Both the position numbers and the translations under genes were made by a program. A DNA stretch of 64,000 nt from Kalaharituber pfeilii. Lineage: Eukaryota > Ascomycota > Pezizomycetes > Pezizales > Pezizaceae. Below, in pieces: positions 12,983 to 24,440 of the stretch. The notes beneath the pieces were generated by a model that saw only the letters and a list, made by a program, of their open reading frames with translations, was not told the DNA's origin and made no database searches. The stretch is taken from positions 1,240,001 to 1,304,000 of the forward strand of contig WHUZ01000002.1 in NCBI GenBank assembly GCA_015179045.1, written 5' to 3'. Position 1 is the stretch's first letter. Every line of letters starts with the position of its first letter.

Positions 12983-14015
12983 AATGAAAGATAGCTGCGT
13001 ACTGGATGACACTGGAAGAATATCAGAACTCTGACCGACATTTCATATTGCACTGACGGAGAAGGGAGTAGGATATATATATTTCAAGTTCCTACCATCA
13101 CCCCGTATTTCAGCATATAAAGCATGTATGCGTAGCGTATATTGAAGCTTTGAGATAGCCTACCGGCGCAACATCGGACCCTAGCGGAGGAATTTGTAGC
13201 CGGTTCCGTTCCGCACTGTGTCGTTTCTAGGCCAATTTGGGTATAATTCAACCTTAAAACACTCGTGTAGCCACATGGAATGCTCCTCTAGATTTCGTTC
13301 TTGGCCGGGGCGGCGAGGCTTGGCTTCCGTAGGAGTTTAAACAAAGAGCACGAGATTAATACCGTATTAAAAGCTAAGCCACTTTCGCTCTGGTGAAGTA
13401 CTCTGCTGCGGCTTGTCACCAACGGTGCCGACTTCTGGCGGCCAGCAGATAATAGTCTTGGGGTCAAGCTGCCTCCAGGGCACACGTGGCTGCTGTAACG
13501 ACTGGGCGAAAGCAATGGCTTGTATGATAGATATCCGAGATCCAGAATTTGACAAGTCGCTTCCCGCTGCAGCTTGATTCCGATGGCAACAGGAATGGCC
13601 AATCAACTACATGAGCTTGCTTTTATGAGATAGTGGCATCTATCAAGATGTTTCCCGCTTGCCGTGACACATCGGAGACCGAGTGCACCCGAACCAAGGA
13701 GACATCCGCCCCTGCATGATTGTACAATGCAACCTTTTCGATTTTCCTACCAAATTGCGGCCAATCCGGGGAAGTGATTGTTTTTATGCAACGTGCAACC
13801 ACTCAGCGGAGAAAATGCGGCCCAAGAATGCTTAGGGAGCGATGATCTGATCTAATCTCTTGGCGTGGAGCTATGTTCCTGCAACAACAAGCATTGGCTA
13901 TTGTCGTTCGTTCTAATTCCGCTCTCACAGAACTCCACACAGTTTGATTCCATCGCCACAGATTGAACTTAGTAACCTTGCACACTCTATCGACATCATT
14001 CAGATTGCATATAAA
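12983..14015. other. Divergent intergenic region between DUF3112-type gene and BUB3
   Basis: Should hold the promoters of two divergent genes. The open frame at 13288-13602 (-) has no family resemblance. No RNA gene seen. Confidence 0.4.
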
Positions 14016-15375
14016 ATGTCAGGTACTAGTTCCTTTACCCTCTTCCCGCTTTCTGCATGTAAATTGACCTGCTTACTCACTTTCCACTTGAAAAGCAAGT
14101 CTACACGAGCTCGCCTCAGCGCCGCAAGACGCCATCTCATCACTGTCATTCTCTCCACGAACCCCGAACTTCCTCATCGCTTCATCATGGGACAACTCAG
14201 TACGCTTCTATGACATAAGTAAAGCCGACTTTGTCAGCGGGCCGGGGAGCAATCCAGAGCGTGTGAAATTCGACCATAAGGCGCCGGTGCTGGATTGCTG
14301 CTGGGGAGACTCGGATACAGAAATATTTAGTGGGAGCCTGGATTGGCAGGTTCGGCAGTAAGTTCGAACTTGCTTCTGCATGAATCGGGAAGCCGTCTAA
14401 CTTGCAGAATCCAATAGGCTTAATCCTGAGACGGGAACGGAAGCGGTACTCGGTCAGCACGAGAATACCGTAAAAAGTGTATGCTGGAATCCAGATTTCA
14501 GTAAGCTCCCTTGCTCTCTGACTCCTTTCAGCATACGCATCACACAGTTTCTACATCATGAGGAATAGTCGCTAACCAAGAGCTAGAAACGCTCTGTACC
14601 GGCTCCTGGGACAGCACTGTGCGCACCTTCGACCCCCGTGCTTCCACGTCTCACACAGGCACATACAACCAACCTCACAAAATCTTCGCTATGTCCACCA
14701 TTCAAGACAAGCTCGTTGTTGCCCATGCCGCGCGCTCCGTCTTTATCTACGACCTCCGGAACATGTCTGAGCCTCTCCAGCAGCGCGAGAGCTCGCTCAA
14801 ATTTATGACGCGGACAGTCAGGTGCATGCCGAATGGTGAGGGGTACGCAAGTAGTAGTGTAGAAGGTCGAGTGGCCGTGGAGTTCTTTGACGCAAGTAAG
14901 GAGAGTCAGGCGAGGAAATATGCGTTCAAGTGTCATAGGCAGGTGGAGAATGGTGTTGACGTGGTGTATCCGGTTAATGCGCTGGCGTTTCATCCTATGT
15001 AAGCTCTGTCTCCGCCTAGGCTCACCTCCATTCCTACTTTTCCCAGTGTGCATTTTGCAAAGCTCACATTACAATCTTCACAGATACGGTACCTTCGCCT
15101 CCGGCGGCGGGGACGGTGTCGTCTCCCTCTGGGACGGCATAGCAAAACGCCGTCTGCGTCAATACCCGCGCCTTGGCGCTAGTGTATCCGCCTGCGGATT
15201 TAGCTGTGACGGGAAATATCTTGGTGTGGCGATTAGTAGCGGGTTTGAGGATGGGAAGGAGGATCCGCCGACGCCGGAGAACACAAAGATATATGTCAGA
15301 GAGTTGGCGGAAGGGGAGGGGAGAGGGAAGGGGCAGCAAGCTGCTGCTGCGAATTCTGCTGTGGGGACGTCATAG
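14016..15375 (+). CDS. BUB3: Mitotic checkpoint WD40 protein BUB3
   Basis: Seven-blade WD40 protein of the spindle assembly checkpoint. It binds phosphorylated MELT motifs of the kinetochore protein Spc105/KNL1 and recruits Bub1 and Mad3/BubR1. Exons are 14016-14022, 14096-14357, 14418-14500, 14581-14998 and 15084-15375, giving 353 aa with consistent phases. The first coding exon is only 7 nt (Met, Ser and one base). After splicing the N-terminus reads [17 protein letters not shown] and then [15 protein letters not shown], the signature BUB3 first blade. Later blades include [18 protein letters not shown], and [15 protein letters not shown] in the last. The length is typical for the family. 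The C-terminal tail is Gln/Ala/Gly-rich and likely disordered. Confidence 0.95.
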
Positions 15376-16131
15376 GCCATAGGAGGTTTACGGCGAACAG
15401 ATTGAGTGGATTATGGGTCAGGCACATACATCCGTAGATCTGGCATACGCCTGTAATCTGTACGAGCGGTATCTTTGGAGGTTGGTATTATAGTATGAGC
15501 AGGTGGGGTGGATCTACTTATGTACCAATATATTTACATCATAGCTAAGCGGTTAAAGTGGAGAGTAGCACCGGCTGGGGTTACGGCCTGCATATAAACG
15601 AAATGTACAGTTCTTAGTTTTTATTATTTCGTTGTGAAAACACACTCAGTTGAACCCATTGACATCCGCCAGCGCCTTCTGTTTCCCATAGCTCTATGCA
15701 CCTCCATTTCCCCGCCCCTCCAACTCCACAACTTATCAAGCTGTGAAATACCTGCGTATCAATGTATGTACTAATGTATGTATCTGCCGAATCTTTGTCA
15801 TATAGTATAGCGGAGTGCCAAAGCATACATAGACCAACCCAATAAAAAATATAAAAAGGGATGAGAAAAAGAAAAATTCGAACCCCAAATGAACAAACCC
15901 CAGAAATAAGATTTTAAGGAAATTAAAAAAAAAAAAAAAAAAAAAAAAGCGGCTAGATAAAAAAATGGAGAGAAAATTTGAAATGGCAAAGGACAAAGGA
16001 TTTTGAATTGCGGTAGGTGGAGGAGATGATGGGAGCAACGGAAGCGACGGATGAATTGCACAAGAGGAAAGATGAGGTCAGGTGAGGATTAAGGAGGATT
16101 TTGTGGTACTATTTGAATTTGTAGTGGATAA
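15376..16131. other. Convergent 3' region of BUB3 and TOM20 with an A tract
   Basis: Both flanking genes end here. A run of about 22 A (about 15927-15948) sits in the middle. The opposite-strand open frames at 15614-16061 are T-rich shadows of this tract. Confidence 0.45.
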
Positions 16132-17076
16132 TTATTCTATTCCCGCCCCGGACTCCCTCGGGATACCACCGATGGGGATGGAACCGTCCGCTGCAATCAT
16201 TTCGGCGAGGATGTCGAGTACGGGCTGCGAGTTCATCATATCAATATATCATTTTGATCTATCAATTGAGGGTATTTGGCAAGGAATAAAACGAACCTTC
16301 GGTACAGTCTTATCATAGATTGAAATCAGCTCCCCGGGCTGAGGGTAAACTTTCAGAGCCCTGTAGAAGGCTATTGCGGCGTCAAGAGCTCGGTCGGAGC
16401 CTGTAGTGTTGCAGGGAGCTGTTCATCAGTCCTTGGATCTGTGGAGTGTCTGATCTGGGGGCCCGGTTTCCACCTCCCGGGGATTGGCTGCTTGAGATTG
16501 GTAATGGGGAGGGAGGAAGGGGATGGGGGGATGAGAGGAATTGGGACGATGGATTCTGGAAGAACGACAGCCTCACGGACCTTGCTGGCACAACATCTCT
16601 CCTTCAGCGACCTCCTGCATAAAGAAGACTTCCTTCTCTTCCGGATCGGCAGGGAACCCTTCCTTCTGCACCTGTTGCAGAGCTTTGGCGATGATCTCGC
16701 GCTGGTGGGCCGAGGCAGCAGCTTCTTTCTGCTTCTGGGCCCGGGCGTGGCGACGTTTGTCGCGGCGGAGGGCTTTGCGGAATTCCGGGTCGTGGCGGCG
16801 TTTGTAGTCGAAGTAGAGTGCATCTGTATACAGACATCGGGTGCGGATTAGCGAGGCAGGAAGTGAGGGGTAAGCTAGATCAAGGACTTTGGGAGGGAGT
16901 GTTTCGTACACGCTGGAGGTGGGGCAGTTAGCTCAGATCGTACAAGACCATGGTGAGAAAGGCCCTGGGGGGACCGGAGGATGGAAGTTTGAGAAATTGG
17001 GCTTTGACAGAAACGTACCGCATCCAATTCCTACCACTGTCGCAGCGGTTGTCATGATGATCGTAGACGTCTGCAT
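16132..17076 (-). CDS. TOM20: Mitochondrial import receptor subunit TOM20
   Basis: Outer-membrane receptor of the TOM complex that recognises amphipathic presequences. Exons are 17076-17019, 16823-16581, 16400-16297 and 16224-16132, giving 165 aa. The N-terminal membrane anchor (after [19 protein letters not shown]) is followed by the signature [15 protein letters not shown], a basic linker, and a TPR-like cytosolic domain with [19 protein letters not shown] and [10 protein letters not shown]. The first two introns are unusually long for this window (195 and 180 bp). The gene is slightly shorter than many fungal TOM20 proteins because the C-terminal acidic tail is reduced. It is divergent from EXO84. 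Confidence 0.94.
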
Positions 17077-17774
17077 CTTTGTTGTATAGAGGAGGAAGAG
17101 GCTGACGGCTGGTAAATAGTGGGGCCGGGGGATATGACACAGGCACCAGTGATCTAGGCTCGGCAGGATACGCTACGTATGTATCCGCAATCTTTCTTAG
17201 ACAAAGCTGCCGAAGAATACGCTATTGTGATGTATACGTTGGGGGGGGGGTGGAGAGGGCCAGTGTCGGAAGGGCTTTGGGTGTAGTGTAATGTGTGGTC
17301 TGCAGTTGTACTTGCTGGGTGCGAAAAAAAAAAAGAATCGCTCGCGGAACTGCTAGCGTTCCGGCGATAGCGGCTGTCCCGCGGGACATGATGACTTAGA
17401 CCCACCGCCGCACTCACCCACCGGTAGCCGGCGATCAACGGGCCAAAACAAGGGAAGAGCTGGCTTGGAGGGCTTCTGCCGCAGGTGGGCAGGCGTGTTT
17501 CGTGCCAATCAGGATTTTTGATATCAGCGCCGAAACAGAGCTGATTCAAAGTAGCGTCACATCACGTGACATTTCCGCCTCATGACTCAGCCGTTAGTCA
17601 GTACCGCAGCTATGCTCGGAGATCGTGTGCAGGAACTGTCTCCGCTGCCGTATCAACACGACCAGATTGGATGGCCAGCACTGAACATCAACAGCGCCAA
17701 CGCCTCCGAGCACCATCATACGTATAACATACAACGGCTGTGGTACCTTCGGAAACTAGAACGAGTTGTCCAGT
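17077..17774. other. Shared upstream region of TOM20 and EXO84
   Basis: About 700 bp between divergent start codons. It contains a run of G at 17241-17250 and the CACGTG/TGACTCA pair. The 131-codon open frame at 17154-17549 (-) looks like chance: it has no conserved features and spans the promoter. Confidence 0.45.
17563..17589. promoter_or_regulatory. CACGTG and TGACTCA pair between TOM20 and EXO84
   Basis: A CACGTG E-box core (17563-17568, inside the longer palindrome GTCACATCACGTGAC) and a TGACTCA heptamer (17583-17589) lie 20 bp apart in the shared upstream region of two divergent genes. bHLH factors and Gcn4/AP-1-type factors bind such cores. Function is inferred only. Confidence 0.4.
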
Positions 17775-19930
17775 ATGGAGAAGAAACCGGATGTAAAGGG
17801 CCGTGGCATATCGCTGCGGAAACGCAAGACAACGAATACAAAGCCGGTCATCGGCCCGCCGCGGTAAGCGGAGCACCTGCGCTATGCAAGAGCCATCACT
17901 AACCCAAGGGCCGATATATAGACAGATCGCGATGCCACCAATGCCTGGGGCAAAGCTCCCTACGACGGCTGAGACCCCCCGGATAGCCAATAGAGATCGA
18001 CAGAAGGTCGCGGACATGGTCAAACGAAGGATGTCAACCCGCTATGCCCCAGGAGAAGCTGGGGAAGTACCAGCCATGCCAGTTATGCCCGATCTATCTC
18101 AGATACCAGGCAGTCTTGCTAGAAAAGCACAGGCCGCTGCGAAGGGCCAAGACTTGGATGTCGACTTGGATGCATTCCGAGAACCAGGGTTCGATGCTGA
18201 ACAATGTGGGGAACGAGCTCCAAGCCCAGATGCTTAGCAGCTGACGCTATGTAGATGTTCAGAAGATACTTGCCAATGCCACGGATCAGGAGATTAAAGA
18301 GTTCCTTGAAAGGCTGAGAGACTCCCGCCGACGGACGTCTAGCGATCTGCAGAAGAATGTGTTTGTCAATCGTACGCAATTTATCCTCATATCCAAGGAA
18401 ATTGATAAGTTAAAATCTGAAATGCGCACGTTGCGTGGTCTCCTCAATGACCTCCACAATACTACAAGTTCACTCAAGCTGGAACCAGAGATACCGGGTT
18501 CCGCTGCTCTGAATGCACCGTCAATGGATATGTATCTATCTAACTCTAAAGCTAGGAAAGCAGCAAATAGAAACAGTATAGCAGATTTGACAGCACTGCA
18601 TATGACTCACCTTCAAACGCTGTGGAAACAAGTTGAGGGTGCACAGAAATTCCTTCCGGCTGTGCCTGGGCGTCACATCTTAGTGGAGTCTCGTGACTGG
18701 TTAGAGCTCAACGCTGCAACTTGGAAACCTCGACGACAGGTCCACATGGTTCTGTTAAATGATCATCTCTTACTGGCAGCCAAGAAAAGAAAAAGGGTAG
18801 ATCCAAACAATCCTCACGCAAGTCAGAGGAAAGACGGAGGTGGCCCAATGGTGAAGCTAGTAGCTGAGCGGTGTTGGCCACTTGTTGAGATAGAAATGGT
18901 GGATCTGTCGCCGGACTCAAAATCAGGGCGTGGGAATCGTGGCGAGGCCATGTCAAATGCAATTAATATTCGAGTTGGAAAGGAGTCTTTTGTTTTTCGC
19001 AATGAGGATAAAGACCTCAAAGTTAAGCTTCTAATTGCATTTAAGAAGACTGCAGACGAACTACGGAAGGCTCTTCGCGCAGAGAGTGAGGATAAGCATC
19101 GTATAAGGGATTCACTCACGTATCTCACAGCACGTGATCCTGCTTTACTATCACAGGGGGAACTGCTCAAAACCCTCTCGGCAACAATGAGCAAGGACCA
19201 GCCATCTATCCTGTTTCACTTTGACGGGCAGCCGAGGAATCTCCGGTGGGTAGAAAATCAGATGGATGATTTGGATGAACGGATTGCACACCGTCGGTTT
19301 GAGGACTCGGTTGCATTGCTGGAGAAGTTGCGAAATTTGGCTATATCGTTGAAGAATAATCTGTTAGCGGCAGATCTGGTTACAATAAAGCTCGACGAGA
19401 GGGCGGCGCGGTTGGCATCATTGATCACTACCGAGCTCGTAGACAATGTCTCACGGAAGTCACTTGTCCAAAAAACGGTATTATGGCTATGCCGCCTGAA
19501 CTATGAGGATCGTGCACGAGAAGTCCTCCTAGAAGCCAAGAGCGGCATGATCAAGAAGCGGACTCGGCAAGTCCGCTTCGAAGGCGACATCCCCCTTTAT
19601 ATCAGTCAGATCGCCCTAGTCCAATTCACACTGATACGGAACACCGTCGAAATCTACAATTCCTGTTTTGATCACAAGCTTGCTAGCGCACTGGTGAAAT
19701 GGGCCAAAGAGCACGTAGCGAGCTTCATCGAGCTGTACCAGAGGCAGCTAGAAGGTGTGGAGAAGGGGGATCAGGTGAGGAAGAATTGCGAGGACATCGT
19801 GATGATGCATAGTGCGATGTTGGTGGATGTTGGGCTGGACTTTTTCAGGAACGGGGAGATTTTGGAGCAGGGGATGGATAATGGGCCGATTGGAGGGGAG
19901 CTGAAGAAGTCAGTTGGGCTGGGGATTTAG
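17775..19930 (+). CDS. EXO84: Exocyst complex subunit EXO84
   Basis: Subunit of the octameric exocyst that tethers secretory vesicles at growth sites of the plasma membrane. Exons are 17775-17863, 17922-18205 and 18255-19930, giving 682 aa with consistent phases. Order of elements: a basic, Pro-rich disordered N-terminus; the Vps51/Exo84-type segment starting around FDAEQYVQKILANATDQEI, where the Tyr codon is split by the 49-bp second intron; a coiled coil through LISKEIDKLKSEMRTLRGL; a PH-like domain around RQVHMVLLNDHLLLAAKKR and INIRVGKESFVFRNEDKD; and the C-terminal helical cullin-repeat-like region beginning near LRWVENQMDDLDERIAHRRF. Length matches filamentous-fungal homologues. Confidence 0.94.
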
Positions 19931-21303
19931 TGATATTTAGATGAGCTAGAGTTCACGATACAGAAATGCCTGCTTGAAGTACTTCGCTGCGAATTCAGTA
20001 CTGCTAGAAAGCATTGCTAGAATGCTATCCTGGACTGATCGTCCTGGATAAGGAGACAATGACCGCCCGGTTCGTGCGCTATCCAGTGGAGAAACATTTC
20101 AAACGATATGCCCAGTACATCCTTAACTTTGACGACCTAGCTTCCTTGTAGCACAATTGACGTTTTGAAGCAACAAATGAGAGACTTCCCCTTCTTACAG
20201 TATGCAGCATATCAAGGGGTCACTATGCGCGGCAGCAGCCAAGTGGGTTCTGTTAGCGAGCTAGCCTTGAAGTTACTACGGCACAGGAGCAAGGAACCCC
20301 ATTGTACTTTTACAAGCGTTGTACTATAGATATTTAGGACCTAAACATTTGCGGACCGCTAGATTTACAGGGTTATTTACTGGGGAATACATGCAGCTCG
20401 GGTTGGAACGATATCGCTTCTTTAGTGAATAGGAGTGAGCAGTACATGTAAAACACTGAACAGTCGGGGAAGAGTAACTCATCTGTGCGGAACAAAACGA
20501 CAGCACGGCAAGTGAGAGAATGATGGGCGTGGTAGTGAATAACAAGGTGAAGAGGTGACAATGGGACCGCTCCTCTGTATAAGAATGTCCCAGTCACCTG
20601 CGTCAGTGTCACCCCCTTACCCTCAGTTCAGCTCCCGTTTGTTGCCACACCAAGGTACTGCTGACATGTCAGCTGCCCGGCATATGCCTTCCGTGTATGC
20701 CAGCTTGCGCTGAAACCCGAAAATTCGGGTCTAAAGTTCCTGTGGTCACTGGCCACGTGACTGAAAAGAATGGGAACAGTGGCATCTTGAGCTTAGTCTG
20801 GAGTCTAACTACTACCGTCAACTTCTTACAAACCAAACAACAATTTAATGGGTACTTGCAGCCTTCGAGCGAGCTCCAGTGTCACAACTACACCTCTGCA
20901 TAGATTATTTACCTGCTTGTTCGTTTGTCAGAGTCTCGGATATCAACTTTGTGATGATATGCAAGCAACTAGGATGTCTTCCCTAAAATCTTGAGATGTT
21001 CACCGCTTTCTTATGGATTAGCTGCCGAGTTGCTCTCCTGAGGCGCTTGAGGCTACTCTTATCTTATACTTCACTCTTAACTTGAACCCCTGCGAGCTCC
21101 TTCTATACCAGTTTATCTCCAGGCAGCAGATCGACAGATATCTTTCATCATTTTGGCTAGCTAGCATGGATGTCATATATACAGCCTCAATCCCCAATTG
21201 TTTCTTTTTAAGCTCTTTTCCTCACTCTAATTCGATTGCGCTTACCGACAGCATGAACAATGTCCCTACTAGTGCCCCCTCTTGCAAAAGCCAGACTAAT
21301 AGA
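19931..21303. other. Convergent intergenic region, no gene recognised
   Basis: 3' flanks of EXO84 (+) and the FCP1-like gene (-). Short open frames at 20324-20903 and 21082-21558 lack family resemblance; the last overlaps the end of the FCP1-like gene on the other strand. Confidence 0.4.
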
Positions 21304-24170
21304 CTAGCTGTAAATCCTCGACCTCGCCTGCCACTTTCTTTCTATCACCAATTCCTCTTCCATTTCTTCCTCCTCCATTTCTTCCTCCTCCATATCTATC
21401 TCCATTTCTTCATCCTCTTCATCCACATCTATCCTCTTCACTTCTACCACCTCATCAATCACCACCTCTTCATACCCTTCATCCACCGGCATTTCCACCG
21501 GCACTGCCGGCTTTACTGGCCCACTAGTTTTGGCCTTCCCTTTCTTCCATGGATTTGAGACTACAACCCAATCCATCGGCCCCTCCTCCCCCCAAAACCA
21601 CTTTCCCACCTTGCTCTCCCATATCTCGTCCTTGGCATTGTACGGAATCTCCTTCATGAAGGCACTCACGTCGTTCCACTTGCCCCGTCTCAGAGTCTCC
21701 AGGTACCCTGCGACCCGGATGAGCTGGCGGTCCTGTTGCTGCGCCATTGGGTTGTCCCAGGCGGGAACCCACAGCAAATTGTGTGGCTGCGCGTTCGCCT
21801 TCAATATGCTGTCGTCAATCAAAATCGTATTAGTCTGATTCCATGGTCGGGCCATTGTAAGCGCATTTGGCCCCCCTGCCAGAATCTCCTTCGGCACAAA
21901 TGGACCCCGCCCGTAGCCCACGCCCGCCCAGATTTTGTCCAATTCCTTGTAGACCTGCACTTTTCTACGCATCTGCACCTTTGTCAACCCAAGCTTGTTA
22001 CGCGCCCACGTCGCTGCCAACCGTTTGCGCAGCTCCTTCGGAAACGAGTTTCTGATCATGGCGATGACGTTATCCTGCAGCGCGGACGACCAAACCATGA
22101 CGTGAAAGTGCTTGAAGAGATATTTGAGAAAGTAGGGTAGGTAAGGTCGCGGGATGGGACGCTTTGAGCGCGCAGCGGCTTTGGGCGCTTTGGAGCGGAA
22201 GACAATGGCGCCGTTCAGGTCGAGGATCACGAGGATGGGCCGATGGGGGGTATCGGGTTGAGAGACGGGGGCAAGGGAGGCCTGGGAGAGGTACTCAGGC
22301 TTCGGGTGCGGTATGGGGACTTCGGGGACTTCCATCTTTGCACGTGGAGTCTGCGGTGGAGGAACCTTCTTCTGCGGGGGTCCTTTGGGAGGCTTAGGTT
22401 CCCTATGCAAGGAAAGAAGTTAGCGGTGGGGTGGTCAAGTAATGGCTGTGATGAGGAGATTAGAAGTACGTACTTTGGCGGAGCCGGCGGCAGCACCAGC
22501 GGTGCAGGTAAATCCATCACATACTGCCCCTCCGCTGTTGTTTCTTCATGTATATCTTCTCTGGCTGCAGAATGTGCAGGGCCGCGAGGATCTGATTCCA
22601 TCTTGTCTACCGGCACCCGGATCTGCGGTACATAAACGGGCCGTTCCGGTCGGGCGTATGTTTGCGTGTATGTTTGGGTTAGTTGCGTGTAGGATGAGTG
22701 CTGTTGTTGGTATTGCTGTGCGCTACTGCGTCCATCGTAGTTTATTGACTCTCTTCGATCGCTAGCGGCCCATGAAGAGGAGGACCCCCCTCCACGCATG
22801 TCCGCACCATCGTCCCCATATTCCGCCCCGTGACGGTCATCTCTCCTATTTCTATTTGACCAACTTGATGACGAGCCCATCTCCCGGCCCGACCCCATCT
22901 CTCCACGTCTGCTAGCGGCCCACGAAGAGGAGGATCCTCCTCTACGCATATCCGCACCATCGCCCGCATATTCCGCCCCGCGCCGGTTATCTCTCCTATT
23001 TGTATTTGACCAACTTGATGACGAGCCCATCTCCCGGCCCGACCCCATCTCTCCACCTCTGCTAGCGGCCCATGAAGAGGAAGACCCCCCTCTGCGCATG
23101 TCGGCACCATCGCCCGCATATTCCGCCCCGCGCTGGTCATCTCTCCTATTTGTATTTGACCAACTTGATCCCGAGCCCATCTCCCGGCCCGACCTCCGCT
23201 CTCCACCTCTGCTAGGCAACCCCCTATCAACCCCGCCCCTACTTCTCCAGCCTCCCCCACCTCCTCCACCTCCTCCACCTCCCCCACCCCCCCCACGCCG
23301 CTCATGGTACCCCTCCCTCCTCCACGTCACATTCCTAACGGCCCTCCGCTCCAATTGACTTACAAACTGTCTTCTTGCGTCTCTTTCCCTCTCCAAGCGT
23401 GCTTCAAGCATTGCTTGCTCGGAGCTCATCCCGACGGGAAACACCCTCCTGATCAGCCCGCCCCCACTCGAGCCCCCAGCCCCATCTTGTCCGCTCCCAC
23501 TCCCGGCCCGACTAGTACCACCGCCGGCGTTACTGCTCCGTGCGCTCTCCCGCTCCTCGGCGCTGGGGTAGGGTGCACCACTGCCGTTGCTACCACCTAC
23601 GTGGCGAGCTTTGGGTATGCGTGGCATGCTGGACCACTCAGGTTGGTAGCCTGTGCCTTCTTGTGCTGACTCTCCTGCTGCTTGTCCTCCTCCTGCTTCG
23701 TTTGCTGTACTCTTGTGACGCTGCGGGTCCGAGTCCGGCTTGCCGCCGGCTGCGGGGCCAGTGTTCTTCTTCTGGGGAGAGGACGAAGGAGAGGATGAAC
23801 CAAAGCGACCGAAAAGGTTTGTCGAACGGGTGGTGGCGAAGGCACGGATTTGCCGTTGTGAGGCAGGCGCAGCGGCTAGGGGGAAGGTGAGCGCGCGTTT
23901 GCGCAGGAACGCTGGTTGTGCTGCGGTGGGCGATGGAGTTGCGGCCTGAGCCGCAGCTGAGTTGTAGCGGTGCGGACATGCGTCAGGCCCGCCGCCACCG
24001 ACGGCCCTAGGGCTCCCCTCCGCTGTTTCTGCTATGCGGGGAGCGCAGCCGCAGCTGCTGTATTCCCTTGCCCCCCGCGGCCGTGCGGGCGATCGCCGCA
24101 GCTGGCGTCCGAGTGACTGTGCTGGCGGCTGCTGCCACGCGGGCAGCGCAGAGAGGCGGCGACACAACAT
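21304..24170 (-). CDS. FCP1-like (NIF) domain protein with long disordered repeat region
   Basis: Exons are 24170-22474 and 22402-21304, giving 931 aa. The C-terminal third is an FCP1/NIF HAD-type fold with LVILDLNGAIVFRS (Asp627-Leu-Asn629), MVWSSALQDNV, KVQVYKELDKIW, and ILIDDS (Asp762-Asp763). The usual DxDxT/V loop is changed to DLNGA: the nucleophile Asp is present, the second Asp is Asn. DLN variants occur in fungal members as I recall, so phosphatase activity is uncertain. The N-terminus is Arg/Ala-rich without early acids (MLCRRLSALPAW...), which could act as a mitochondrial presequence. Residues about 300-475 contain a glycine run and three 50-aa repeats (GREMGS.SSWSN.NRR unit). An acidic Glu-rich tail ends the protein. 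The alternative is a nuclear CTD-phosphatase-like protein. Confidence 0.85.
22750..23210. repeat. Three tandem copies of a 150-bp coding repeat
   Basis: Units starting near 22771, 22921 and 23071 are nearly identical at the DNA level and keep the reading frame (50 codons each) within the FCP1-like gene. The near identity suggests recent expansion or ongoing homogenisation. Confidence 0.9.
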
Positions 24171-24408
24171 TGGTGCTGGGGGGGAATTGTGAAAAAAAAG
24201 GATAAAAGTAAAAGTAAAATCAGAAATGGTCCTCCCCCGGCCACCTTAGGAGAGATGGTGCTTCGAATAAGAAGTATATGACCGCCACCCAGGGCTGCCC
24301 GTGGCAATTGAGTGTGAAGAATTGGGTTCGCAAGCAGCGACGGAGCAGATCTACACCCGCTACAGTATGTTTTCTGCCTCTCTCCAGTTTCCTTTTTTTC
24401 CTTTTTTT

Positions 24409-24440
<32 letters not shown>

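Noticed and set aside
17154..17549. 131-codon - strand frame between TOM20 and EXO84
   Set aside because: It spans the shared promoter, has no recognisable features, and its length is plausible by chance in GC-rich DNA.
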